A stretch of 64,000 nucleotides of DNA from Lagopus muta (taxonomy: Eukaryota; Chordata; Aves; Galliformes; Phasianidae): assembly GCF_023343835.1 (NCBI RefSeq), contig NC_064443.1, positions 6,200,001 to 6,264,000 on the forward strand, written 5' to 3'. The translations under genes and the position numbers were made by a program. The notes beneath the pieces are model-generated. The model did no database searches. It was given only the letters and a program-made list of their open reading frames with translations, and had not been told where the DNA came from. Positions 1-12,720 of the stretch are shown one piece after another. Within the stretch, counting starts at the first letter, position 1; each line of letters opens with the position of its first letter.

Positions 1-3000
1 GATTTTGACATTAGCGTTTTGTATCATCACAAGAAATGAAGTTTTGTTTCTTTGAATCAGAAAACCATACTCAGTATTTATTATGAACTTATATTTATTC
101 ACTTAGTTTGATTGCAGGCTATCAGAGATAGGCTTGAATTGCCATCTGGGCATCAGTGTTATAGTCTACTAATGTAAGGAGCAAGCACAAAGGCAGCACT
201 GTCCAGCTCTTTGAAGTGGGATGTAAATGAAGCATAGCCTTAACGTTACACAGTAAGAAATTGTGTCCCAAATTATTATTGTTCAACAAAAGCAGTAGAT
301 GTAATGTTAACTCCCAGTTCAGACTAGACATCATTTACATTTTGAAACAAATCTGCATCTGTTAACAAAAGCTTGAGCTTTTCTGTAGTCTTTGCTGAGA
401 AAACCTGTATGTGCAAAAATCATTTCCTAAAAATTGAGATCAAAGCTAGAGCTGCACTGTGTTGTATTTCCCAGTGCTATCTGCTGATAATAGCTGTTGC
501 TGCTGGCTTACTTTTTAGATTTTTCCTTGGTAGATTATGTTGGAATTGGGTGCTTTGAACGGAAACAAAGAAGGTGCTTGTGTATTTGTGCAGCTCCCCA
601 CGCAGTGGGGCTGCCATGTCACACTGGCTGGTGGTCCTGCCCCTGGACCTCGCTGCCTGCAGCTCAGGCAGAATGAAGACTTGGCTCCTGCCTAGATTCA
701 GGTACAGGAGTTTTCTCTCCTGCACGCACTGTCTGCTACCTTTCACAACGAATTCTCAATCCCTACTAGTTCCTAACAAACTTCTCCTTTGCATATTCTG
801 CTTATGGCACTGTTGGGAATGCAGTTATGAAGTAGCTCTCATTCCTAAGGAAAAACTAGTAGATAATTATACTTGAAATGTATCTGTGATTTTTTTTTCT
901 AGCTGAAGTCACATGACTGTTTAGGCCCTAGACTAAAGCACTCCATCCAGTGCAAAATAAATAGGCTCATGGTAAGCATCCTTCCAGAAAGTACTGAGTT
1001 TCTGGTCATGTTTTGTTTGCAGCCACACATACAGAGTCTGAGAGACAGCCAAGGGTGTCAGACAGCACTGTGTTAGGTGCCTGTCTCTGTTCTACTGTGC
1101 CACTCTGTTGTAGAGCAATTCTTGTTTAACCTAACATGCCTTACAATGCGTTGATATGGAGGAGGGTTGCCCATCTTGGCATTACTGCAATCTGCAAAGA
1201 GAGATCTGCTAGGAGTTGAAGGCCAAAGACAGCCCAGACTCAAGCTCTTTTATGCAGGCTGATTTGCAGAGGAGTAACCATGAAAAATACTTTGTTCTCA
1301 AAGTAGGAAAGTGAAGATTTCAAGTACTTTGCAAGAAAAAAAAAACAAAACCATAAAACAAACGTAACAAATTTAGTTGTTAGAGACTTCTTGTACCAGA
1401 AAAGCAATAGAACTAAACCAGCATTTTAAAACATGCATGAAGTTATTAGTTGCAAATCTTGATGGTGACTTCTCTAACAGCTGTTCTAATTAATAGGACA
1501 TTCTCTCAGGTTGGTCAGGAAAAGATCATTGCTTATCCAAAAGAGATGTTGGCTGTATATCTGGTGACAATAAATAAATAACTCTGAGGTATGTTACTTA
1601 TTTCTCAAGTAAGTTAGGATTTTTTTCCCTATATGGAAAGTGTTTTTAACTGTAAGTATTGTGCTTTAAAGTTGAGAACCTGTTGTCCACAGTCTGTTAC
1701 TGGCTTTCTTAGTTTACCAAACAGCTGACATCCAGGGAAGGTTATATTTGGATTTCCACTATTATTTTCCATTTTCTCATGCTTCATCTTTCTTCAAACC
1801 TGTAGCTCCTTTGTGGTGGCAACTTTCATGTTTGCCTTTAATAGTGAGCGTTTGTGGGAGAGCTTGAAGGAGTAGGGCTACTTGTGACAGCAGCCCCCAA
1901 GTGTGGAAACATTTTTATCAAACATTGTCATCTTTATTGTTGCATTTTCCTGAAAGCTATTTCTCTATTCAATGCCTTTATTTTGGACAATGCTAGAAAT
2001 TACCAGAACAACCAAAAAACAGCATTGTGCTTTAGCAGAAAGCATTTTGGTGATCCTGTCTTCCTGAACTAAATCTGGTATTACTTAACAAAGTGATTTC
2101 CTCTTTCATCCCTCATGTATCCCCACGTGGACGTCGCCAGCAATGTTCCCATCTGAAGTGCTGCTTTGTAGCACAATATCACTTTTGCTCTGGTCCTTGC
2201 TTTTTAGCATGTTCGTGTTGACAGTTCTTCCTTCTCCAGGCTGGAATAAAATACCAAATGGATTTCCATTTCAGGGCTGTGAGTTAGTGGTAGCTGCTCA
2301 TGTTGGGCTTCCAGATGTGTTTGTAGTACCTTCATTGATTTCAACAGCTTTGGAAATCAGCCATGCAGTGTTACACCCTTTGAAATAAATGGCCTGCTTT
2401 TAGAAAGTTGCTCCAGGACCACCTTGCACAGCGCTCTTTCTCATAGGCAACAGGGATGCCCGGAGGATTTCCGTGCATGGCATCTGTGTGACAGAGCAAA
2501 GAATAAAAAATAACAATACTGTCTGATTTGTTGGGAAGACAGAAACCAAAGAAACAAGACAGACTTGGACAAGATCTTCCTCATGCTTTCACGTCAGAAA
2601 ATCCACCTGGGATATACGCTGATACTGATCTGTTCAATGTCAGTCCTACAATTATCCCGTCTATTGCTTTTCTTCCCCACATGGCAGCTTCACCAAACGT
2701 TAGGAGCTTAGCTTTGCAGTGGACTCTTTTATGCTGGAGGGGACAGATCCAGTTTTTGTATTGCACAAGACATCTGTTATTGGCACACTTCATTACAAGT
2801 TCAGGTAGAGTGTAAGACCATTGTGTTACACAGTGCGGAGCACAAACAGTACCTGAAATAAATTATACATGGTAATAACATCAAGGCAGGTAATAACATG
2901 CAGTACACCATTACTTGAAGACAAGCACCTTCTTTAAAACAATAGTGATGGCAACAGCATTGACCCTTAGTGGACCCTTTCTGTACAGAATCTATGTTTC

Positions 3001-4920
3001 TGTTTTAAATGGTATGTGAATACTTATTCTATTACTGTCTGTCTACTGGAGGCTGTGTCTTAAAGCTATCTAATAAACCACTTCTGCTTGGAATTAGCCA
3101 AATCCGTTCATAACAGATTACCATCAATAGCTTTTATAGAGGTGATTATCAGTTTCAATTGTCTGCCAAGTGGCATTAGGTTTAGTGTTTCCATCCGCCT
3201 AGTCATTAAGCACATGTCAAACTCAAAGTAGTTGGTAATTTCTGCAATTAAGATCACCATTATTGTTTCCTTTACTTAACAAGGAGTCCAAATTACATGG
3301 TTGAATATAACCACCATTTGTTCCCTCTGACACTTAGGGTCTGTACTGCAGAATGGTGTTAATCCTATGGGAATATGCAGTTAATAATATATCTGAAGAT
3401 AAAGTTTTCTACTGTGATCTTAAGAGAATGTATTTTCCTGAAGGCAGTTATTTTGAGGAAGATCACAGATATCAGTCAAGGAAATCTCCTGGAATCTTAA
3501 GAAGAAATAAATTAAATGCTGCTGCTTAAATTTATGTATATGAATAAGGAGATAGAAATAGGAAACGGCTCTATACCGTCAGATCAAAACCTTTTTTAAA
3601 ACTGTTATAAGAACTGACGAACTCAAAAAATGGAGAAGGATTCATGAATATTCTCAGGAGGGAACAAGCAAAGCCAAGGAAAAGCATTGCAGGGAGTTAA
3701 TGAACAGAAATGAGACAAAAGCTGCCTGGGAATTCCTTAGTCAGTTCATACAGGACCTGGTATGGAGTCCATTCCCAGGTTCTAGAAGTTTCCTACTGAC
3801 TCCTTCAGTAACCTCAGGTTTATTTCCAGCTCTTAATTCTTACTGTTCTGAGCATTATGCTATAAAGTATATATATTTGTTCTGTATGACCCAGTCCATC
3901 TGACACGCTGCAATGACTTTGGATGAGTGATGAGAACAAGTTAGCTACTATTGCATTTACTGCTGGCTACTATTAATTAAGATGGATATTCATCCTAATT
4001 CAATGACAGTTTCCTTCAGGGACTGATAGCTGTTTGATAACTTCTATAATAGCTGTTCACTCTTTTTCACATCTTCAGGAATGGAAGTTTAACACAATAG
4101 ACAATTACATGGCAGTAAGAACCAAGTGTTAGTGGTGCAATGCCGCAGGGACTCCCAGAGGAAAGCTGGTAAATCATTTTTACTTAACAGTGGTGCCCTT
4201 CTCTACATAAAGCAGGACTAGGGAGGAAGGTGGTATCACTACAACCTTTTCTGCTTGTTGGTTTAAGCCCAGCTGTAACGTTACTTAAATGTTGGTTTCT
4301 GGATTTGATTGAATGTGTCTTTATTGAGAGACGCAGTTCTCTCATATGAATGTGACAGGTTTTGTTTTTTTTCCAAGAGAAAACAAACCTATCTAAGTCA
4401 CTTAAAGAAATGTGTAAAAGCCACAGTGAATTTAATTTAATCTGAGCGTATGTTTAATCACCTTTAAGGCACTTAAGGGATTTTGTTGATTCACAAATTT
4501 ATTAACAGAGGCTCTTTTAGATCCTGCTTCATGAATGTACAACCTCTTCAAATTAAGAGTAAAGCTTTGTGTCTGTTCTCTCTTTTGGCCAAATCTAGTC
4601 ATTCCTGGAACTGGCAATGTGGGGTACCTAAACTGCTGAGGATTCCAAACGCTGCAGAGCTAGGAAAGCACCAGGTAGAGAAAACCAGGTATAGTGAAAT
4701 AGAAGAGGTGATGTGTTTTTGCTTGGCTGTGCACCCTGCTTTCCTTCCCTGCAGGCGCACCGCTTTGCCCCAGAAGCACTCACTTCTGTCTTGTGGTAAC
4801 TATAAGCAACCCACATTTGACTGGGAAGATTTTTCACTGTGAACATTTTTTTTTTGAAGGACACAGGTAATGTTTTCAGTCAAATATAGGAAGTTATATT
4901 TATTTTGGCGTCTGAAGGAG
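1..4920. other. Intergenic sequence, no gene recognised
   Basis: AT-rich single-copy-looking sequence with short spurious open frames only. A block at 3060-3310 is rich in TAAT/ATTA words and is listed separately as a candidate regulatory element. Confidence 0.6.
3060..3310. promoter_or_regulatory. Candidate conserved enhancer block (homeodomain-type motifs)
   Basis: A repeat-free block with a dense series of ATTA/TAAT-like cores (ggaattagcc, cagattacc, gtgattatcag, ggcattagg, gtcattaagc, ggtaatttctgcaattaag). The pattern resembles vertebrate noncoding elements near developmental genes. Conservation cannot be tested here, so this is a weak call. Confidence 0.2.
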
Positions 4921-5030
4921 GAGCTGCGAGATATGGTTTAGTAGCTTGTGGTAGCAGTGGTAATGAGAAGACAGTTGGACTAGATGATCTTATACGTCGT
5001 TTCCAACCTTGTGATTCTATGATTCTCTGA
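4921..5030 (+). mobile_element. CR1 LINE 3'-end fragment
   Basis: About 110 bp with the CR1 3' consensus: 'atatggtttagtag', 'gttggactagatgatctta', 'ttccaacctt', and a terminal 'gattctatgattctctga' made of the 8-bp CR1 tail repeat. It is heavily 5'-truncated. Confidence 0.92.
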
Positions 5031-5865
5031 TTTTCTCCCGGACATAATTATGTACACTTTAACTTCCAATTTAGATAGAAAAAAGGGGAAAAAAATCCAC
5101 AAAAACTATTACCCTTCCAAATTTTGGAAATATGCATTGGTGCTCTCCTGCAACATGTCCATTCATAGCAGATGTATTTCAAGATAGTTCAAATATTAAG
5201 TTGTTTTGTCTGCATAACTGTGCAGTCACTGGGTGCATGCACATACTAACGCATACATCTAAACCATGAATACAGGCATCTTAATAGATTTCACAGGCAT
5301 GAAATGTTTCCACAAACATCCAGCATCCCCAGTCCGATGTAAGTTTTTAAAAAGTTATTTTATTCTTACTGATAACATTACCTAGTCCCTTCTACCCACC
5401 AGTATTATTGAGAGAGTATAGAGGGCTATCATGCTCTAACTGAAGCATACAGAGAAACAGAGATAACTGGAAACAAGGTTTATTCCTCAGCAAAACAGTG
5501 ATGTTTTGATTGGCTGGTACAGCTCAGCTCAGAAAATCCTACGTGCCAAAGCATTTGTGGACATGAAAAACCATAGCACATGTTTGAACGGCTCCAGTGA
5601 CCCTGTCTGGGGTAAACACAAGGACCTAATTAAAGTGCTTGTGTTCCAAGTGAAGTTCATGGAGAGGGGCTGCTCCCACTAAAGCAGGCTCTTGCAGTGA
5701 CTTCCACAAGAACTGGCCCAACAACCCTTGGGGAGAGGATGGATGAATTCCAGTCCTGTTGGGTTAGTAAAATTTTGCTTCAGAGCCAAGGATTTGTAGG
5801 ATAGATTAAGATGAGATACCAGTCACTGTAAAAAGGAGCTCCAGCACCAAGAGCGCCTTTGTGGC
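5031..5865. other. Intergenic sequence, nothing recognised
   Basis: AT-rich sequence between the CR1 fragment and the CpG cluster. No gene, repeat family or RNA gene was recognised. Confidence 0.6.
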
Positions 5866-6070
5866 AAAGCTTTACTGAGGGACTACGTAGGAAATACGCC
5901 TCTCCCTTCGACCACACGTTGTAATTCCTCCCTTAAAGCAGCGTCGCATCTCTTTATCGCGGGTATAAATATTGATAAGGCTGCTCCGGCAGGCAGAGCT
6001 GTGTAAGTGAACCGGAGAGGGAGGGGCTGTGCGAGAGCGGCCTGGGCCCTGACGAACTGCAGACATAGCG
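5866..6070 (+). promoter_or_regulatory. Candidate TATA/GATA promoter in a local CpG cluster
   Basis: About 200 bp with clearly more CpG than its surroundings. It contains TATAAATA at 5964-5971, flanked by a TTATC (inverse GATA) at 5954-5958 and TGATAAGG at 5973-5980. A GC-rich stretch follows where a start site would fall, with gtaagt around 6004-6009 that could act as a splice donor. No open frame starts convincingly behind it, so if real it would drive a noncoding RNA or act as an enhancer. Confidence 0.25.
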
Positions 6071-9000
6071 GGCCTCTCAGGCACTTGTTACAAGCACATA
6101 AACACTTGCTGTTTCAAGATATGGGAGAAGGGCAGCAGCTAAAAACAAGCTAAATCAGAGGGTCTGTGTGACTCTGCTATTTATCAACTCCTAATTAACT
6201 GTTAATTTGCTGGTCTTTAGGTTCAAGCACAGCCCTAATTCATCACAGGCAGCAATGACAATGTCAGAGCTGGGGGGAGGCACTCTGCACAGCACTTTAG
6301 CTCTCCTTTCATTAACAAAAAAACATTATGTGAAGCAATTCATATTGCTGTCTGCAGCAGAGATAAGGCTGCATGTAGGACAGAGGAATATTCCAGCAGA
6401 GCTCACAGGGGACCAAAATGTGTGTGAGCTGGCAGCTGGCCTCCTGCTGCCACCCGGGCAGTGGCCTCTGCTGCACGGACCTGTTTGGGGATAGCCTTCT
6501 GCAGATGGAGAAGCAGCAGACTGTGGGGTCTCCCACTGATTTGAATTGTGTTTCCTGGGTGTATTGTAGAATTAGTAACCAAAACAGTCTGTAAGAGCTG
6601 CTATAAAGAATTTGGCCTGAGGAAAGTCATGGTTGGTTGGTTGGTCTTCGCCCATGTGCAGAAAATGCTCATGGGCGAATGCTCAACTTTTTAGGGCTTT
6701 TTTTTTAAAGTGTGTTTCGACAGCATCTTTTGCGTACGTGCCTACAATCTCATCATATCATCTTAGAAAAATCTCTCTCCAGTGATTTAAGACCACCTTT
6801 TCTTTCCAGAAATGTTGCTTTTGTGACCCGATATAATGTGGTACCTCTCCACATTAGGGCTTGATCCATTGGTACTTGCCCAATGCAGTGTGCTGAGCAG
6901 CTCCATTTGGCTGATGGCTTTGAGATGTGCTGGATGGGCCTGGCAGCCCCCAGTGCTGCAGGCGTCAAACCATGGGATCCATCCTGACCACACTGGCCAC
7001 ATGCATTGTGTTCAGCACAGCATAAACAAGGCTGGGAATGCTTGTGGCAGGAAATGGTTTGCATTGTGTCTGTAGCATTTGTGGCACTCTGTAAACAGCT
7101 TTTAATAGTAACGTATGTTTGCTTTTTGTTATCAAGCTGTGTACTCCCCATTTCTCTCTAGAGCTGTGATCATTGCTGCCCTCTCCACAAGCCTGCCATA
7201 CACCTTATTGAAATTATCATTTTCATTTGTTACCGAAATTCCTTACAAGAAGCAACAGCAGAAGGAAAATATTCTACCCAGGGAGGCTAAAATGAGGAAG
7301 ACTTTTAACACAGAGGCCTCATAGAGAGCTTGTGACATTTACACACTTTGTGTCACTTCATATCCCCTTGTTCTAACACCTAGTTAATGTTTTCCCTTTA
7401 TGGTCTTCCGGGCATAGAGCACCTTATTAATGTCAGGCCTCCCGCTCTCCCAGCCAGGGCTGGCTGCTGCCTGCTGAAATGAGCCCTCCCTTCCAGCGGA
7501 TAATGATTTTGGGAGTACCTTGAATTAAAGTTAACAGGCAAGTTATGCTAGTTAAAGTGCTTTTTGTGCTCTGATAACAGAAAATGCTTCATTGTTTACA
7601 CCAAAATTTGGCAAAATGCTGAAGTATTTACTGCAGCCTTGGGAGCTGAGGTGCTGCTTGGCAAAGACGGCTGCTATATTAACACTTGAAAATCACCTAC
7701 TGCACAACAGGAGCTTTTCACTGTGATTTCAATAAGCTCATCTTCATTGAGTTGACCTATAAATCCAACACTTCCCCTTTTTTTTCCCCTCTGCAAGCTC
7801 GTGAATTTGGGAAAAGTGATCTTGAATCGTAACTGTGTAGCTCATGCCCATATTTGCAGTTGGACTGGTTTAGCCCAAATACAAATGACCAAATAAAAAA
7901 GGATGCCACAAGAATAAAAGGCAGAATGGCTTGTTTTTCTGTAGGGTTAGTAGGGCTAAACTGGAAGGAAGAGATGTTGATCCACAAATGCACTGTAGGA
8001 TGATTTTGTAATTTATTGACTCACTTGGAGTTGTCCACCCCATCTCTTGCAGCTCTTGCTTCTGAAAGATGGATAGAGTGGGAAAGAGCGCAGAGGTGCT
8101 GAGTTTTTAAAGCCTTGTGTATATAGATTGCTACTGATTGTCTTCTGGGTCAATTAACATGATAAAAAGATAATTATTAATCCATTTCTTAGAATTTTGT
8201 TGAATTACTCTTTTTCAAGTTGTGTTGTTTTTCTCAATCAGAGTAATTTGTTGGGCCTAGGCTGCATATATTTTGCAGCCACAAGTGCAAAATGCATTGT
8301 ATAAATGCAGCTGCATTCAGGAACTGCAGATATGTCCAAAGATTGTAAAGCACTGCTGCAGTGCTTCAGTGGATGATTGTAAATCACTGCTGCAATGCTT
8401 CAGTGGATCTCTGCAACACTCCAGCATTCAGAGTGCACTGCTGACTTGTCCTGAGCTCTGTGAAAGATGAGGTTCCTCTAGCAGAGCTCAGAGCTCTCGT
8501 CATTTCACTGCACACAACATTAGGGGTAGTAGCTGGGCAAAGGATGTAGGACTGTGACTGATAGAGGAAAAAAAATCTGTCCTCTTGTGTGTTGTTTCCA
8601 TATGGTGTTGTCAGTGAGCCCAGGAATGCTTTACTGACAAAGAACTACACTGCACTAAGAGACGGAGTGATTTAGTAAGAAAAAATGGGAGTGCAGTGTT
8701 GTTCTGTTATTGTGATTGCTCATGAGACACTCCATTCAAGCCCTGTGGCAGCCCCGTCTCTAAATCTTGTCACAGGAATTCAGAATGATAGAGCTGAACT
8801 GCTCCACTTCCCACAGAGGGAATCTGTGTTTTCAGAACAAAGCTTGTTGTAGTGGCAGAAGTATGTGGCTCATTTGTAGTCTTGTGAAAATGATAAACGG
8901 CTTTGCACCTTCACAGGAAGGAAAAGCATTGCTTTTGGGGAATTGCCATCCCGCAGCAAATTGCCAATGGGCTGTGAAGGTGAATACTTGCCCCCCGAGC

Positions 9001-12000
9001 CTGCAGGCAGCTCACTGGCTGCTCATTGCCATTGCTGGGTGCTGTGGACTTTCACACGGGTGGAGTCTATGAGTCTCCACATTTTGGGACCAAAGCGAAC
9101 AAAGATACATTCATCTCACAGACACTTTGCCCTCTTTCTTTCTAAAAAGACATGCACTACTGGTTTTCGAAAGCTGGATACACCTGCGTGTATCCAGGAC
9201 TTCTTGGTGGTCCCTGGGTGAGCAGCAGGCACTGTTGTGTGTCTCCTCTGTTGGTGGCCCGGGAAAAACAGCAGTGTTTCCTTGTGCTTGCAAGCACTGT
9301 AGAAAGTCCCTTAATATTTCACCAAGGGCCCAGGAGGCATATGGGCATTTCCCCAAACCTTGCTGTAAGCCAGTTCACAGCTACGGCGACAGAGAGGTCG
9401 GAAGCAGTTATTTGTCAGCTACTCTTCTTATGAAACTGGTCAGTTCACATTAGCACCTTATTATTGCCATGTATTAGTGATCTAGGTGACTTATGAATCA
9501 TGTGTTTGTTTTAAATTAAAGCTTGATGTGGAGACAACACGTTCTTTTGCACTTGCAGTTGCATCGTTTAGTTAGCTACGTTTGAGGATGTGGAATTATT
9601 TTAGTGAATTGTGCTTTCCAAATAATCCTTAGTTAAGATGTAAAATGACAACTGCTCTTTAGTGGTGGAAGTTAATAAAATGAAAGAGAGAAAGAAGTCT
9701 CCTTAAATGACTGTGAAAATCCACAGAATGCCATTATGGAAAGGAAAAATAATCTATTTTCTTTGTGTTCTTATGCACTTGTGCCTTCTTTTCCTATCCT
9801 ACATTTCATTAAGGTGCCAAGCAGACAGTGAATTGCCAATAGAGTATAAAATACAGCTATGTCCAAATAAGCCTCTAATTCATTTTGATGACAGATTCCA
9901 TCCCCATAATGGGTGCAGCCCACTTAACGCAGCTGTCGACAGCCAACTATTATGAGAAGCATATGAACAACATGACTGCTGTATCTTCTCAAGTTCTATG
10001 AGATAAGTCCTCCATTCTCCCTCTCCCCTCTCAGACTTGATGTATATGCAAATATCCTTCCCTGAAATAAATGTTTGCATGATGGCAAAATAAGTTAATG
10101 AGTTCCTGGCTGATGAGTTCCAAGTGAAATGCTTTTCTGTACGGTAATGCCTCAGCCATGTGTATGTAACCTGAGGAGGACTCACTTCTGAAAAAGTACA
10201 TTCTAACAGGAATTTTTCTTCTTCCATGTTTTCCTAAGTCGTGCATCTCTGTGGTTTATGTCAGAGGATATGAAAGCTGACTTCAGTAATTCAATCAGAA
10301 GAGGTGGAGGCTGGCCCACCAATAGCTCTGCTGGGACTTTGGCTGCCTCCACATGCCCTAACTGAAGCATGCTCTAGTGCTGAAGTGCCTGTATAAAGTG
10401 CTGCCCTGTGACCGTGGATGGACATTCCTTTTCAATGTCATCAAGGTCCCCACGACTGTCTGTACTTCCCTGGGTAATCAGTTCAGGCCCCCCATCTGCC
10501 TGCCCCATTCCAACTATGGAAAATAAAATGATTCTTATGACACTCTTCTGTAAGATAAATGGAATAATAAAATTAGATAAATAACTAAATTACTAAATTA
10601 CTAAAAAATCATGCTAAAAAATCATTCACTTAAATGAATAATATAAAAAAGACTCTTTACAAGCTGTTAAAATTTTGTGCTGAATAACTCTATGTCCAAC
10701 CAAGCAATTAGATCCTCAAATTTGCCTGATTATTTTGACTGATTCTTTGTTTTCTCTCTACAACTCTAGATCTTCTTTACAGTGACACTTCAATATATCA
10801 AAATGATTTAAGACCTACTTCATCATCACATTATCCCTTCAATTGACCAGAGCTGGAGCCTTCACTGCTAATTCATTTGTCTGCTTCAGGAGAGGAAGAG
10901 TCCCCTTAAGCTTCCTTATCTTTCCTTTCAAGTCATCCTGAGACTAATCTAGACTTCCTGAAGGCCCTCTTTGTAAATGTGTGCTACATCTGGCTCTGTG
11001 ATGCACTTGGGTTGTGAGTTCTTGAATGCTGTAATTAACAGACTCAATTAACAGTGACTTGAAGGTGCTCGGCATCTTGGACGATTGATCACCAAGATTG
11101 GGAGCAGAAATCCTAAATCATAAAGTGTCTGTTTCCTTTAACAGTGGACAAATTCAGGTAATTTCTTCTGTGTTGTCCACAGCAAGTGCTTTAATCTCAG
11201 AGAGTCATGAGGTATGACATGAGGTATGCTTACTCCTTGACCTAAGCTGGGTTGCTTCTCTTCCCTATGCCTTTTCATGCCTGATTTCTTTTTCTGTCAA
11301 GGTTAAAAGTCTTTTCTTTCTTTGTCAAACAATATTCTGTATTGCTGGCAGGTAAGAAAATTGCTGTGATGTGCTCCTTTTTGGGATGCTGGGATTTGAG
11401 CCTGGGAACCGGTGTGTGCTAAATTCAAGCAAAATCTGTGCCGATTCATTTTGCAACAACTGGGGAACAAGTATGGGTGCATTTGGAGCAGGGGTAGGCA
11501 CTGTGTTTACCTGTTAGCTTTCATGAGTGAGCATGGCAAATAAAATAATAGAGACAATGGTAAAAGGGTGCTACCCAGCACACCTGGTGGTACAAGCACT
11601 GCTGCTGCCTGTGCCATGTGCCATCCAAAGCTGCCCATGTGAGGGTAGCCTGGGAAACCTGGAACTAATCTGTGACTTAGCTTTTCTTTGTGGTTGTGCT
11701 GTGAGGGTCAGCTATAAGGGGAGGAGGTTTTAGTAGCTCTGGTGTCCTTATTAAGTTTATCCTAGTGGGATTGCATAAAAGAAAGATTGAGAAGTCTGCA
11801 AGAGCTGAGTTTGGGTTTGCATTGTACCCACTTCCACCCATTTCCAGTGCCAACCTTGTTGGGTCTCCAGGTGCTGCCCCAGAAGGGAATTTCCACAGCA
11901 TTTGAAAACAGGATAGACTAATAGATAGATTGCATAGATTAATTGATTCTTGAACCAAGGTGCTACAGATGAATCTTGCTTGATTCAAGGGGATCTGGTT

Positions 12001-12217
12001 TGACTGGCACTTGAACTGAGTTTGTGTCCTGCCTTTGTGGGCTACACGAAGTCTGAATCAGACAGGAGGAGGGGGAGACCTTTCATTTTAACTCCCTAGT
12101 TACAACCTCCCCCAGCTCAAGAAAGTCCTATTAAATACATACCTCATGTTGACTGTGAAAGCTGAAGGAGAAAGCAGGATTTTCATCTCCTTCCCCACAT
12201 CTGCAGATCTTCAAGTG
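6071..12217. other. Intergenic sequence with small repeats, no gene recognised
   Basis: Mostly unique AT-rich sequence. It holds a TAAT-rich block (6130-6420), a 10-bp inverted repeat (6647-6679), a 34-bp tandem duplication (8341-8408) and an AT-rich stretch (10540-10660). Short open frames around 8.7-9.4 kb show no recognisable domain. Confidence 0.6.
8341..8408. repeat. Tandem duplication of a 34-bp unit
   Basis: Two adjacent 34-bp copies (8341-8374 and 8375-8408) differ at two positions. Each contains cactgctgca-like and gcttcagtggat words. It is a local duplication of recent to moderate age. Confidence 0.9.
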
Positions 12218-12300
12218 AGAATCGTGGAATCATTTAAGGTTGGAAAAGACCTCTAAGATCATCTAGTCCAACCATTAACCCATCAGCACTGTCCCCACTG
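12218..12300 (-). mobile_element. CR1 LINE 3'-end fragment (inverted)
   Basis: The plus strand reads 'ggttggaaaagacctctaag', 'atcatctagtccaaccatta', the reverse complement of the CR1 3' end. The tail repeats (gaatcgtggaatcat) are partly decayed. Similarity fades after about 12300 and may extend to about 12340. Confidence 0.88.
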
Positions 12301-12424
12301 GGGCTGCCATCCAGCACACCACGTGTCCACAAGCCCTTCTGGCATCTGTGCATCCTGGCCACTGTGAGCTTGGGTCTCTCTGCTGCACTGCTCCAAGTGG
12401 GAATACACAGTCGTGTTTGCATAC

Positions 12425-12720
12425 GTGGAGTGCACTTACAACTATTGTTAGTAGGATCAGATTAGATGTAATTTAATTTTAATGGGAATGTTTATGCTGA
12501 AACATCTACAAGTACAAAGAGCTACAAATCATATCTGCCTTTAATTAATTCTCTTGATAAATCAACTTCTCAGACTGCACCAAATTACCTTAATGAGGAA
12601 AAATTCTTGTTTATATCAACAACGTTAACCAAATGTGGGATGTTTATAGTGATAATTCAACAATGTCCTTCAAGGAGCACAAACAACAATGATGGATGTT
12701 TAGGTTGTGTCATTCTTTCT
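12425..12720. promoter_or_regulatory. Candidate conserved enhancer block
   Basis: Repeat-free AT-rich block directly beside a CR1 fragment. It contains tgtaatttaattttaatggg, ctttaattaattctc, cttgataaatcaac and ttaccttaatgagg: multiple homeodomain cores and a PBX/HOX-like TGATAAAT. Function is inferred only from motif density. Confidence 0.2.
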
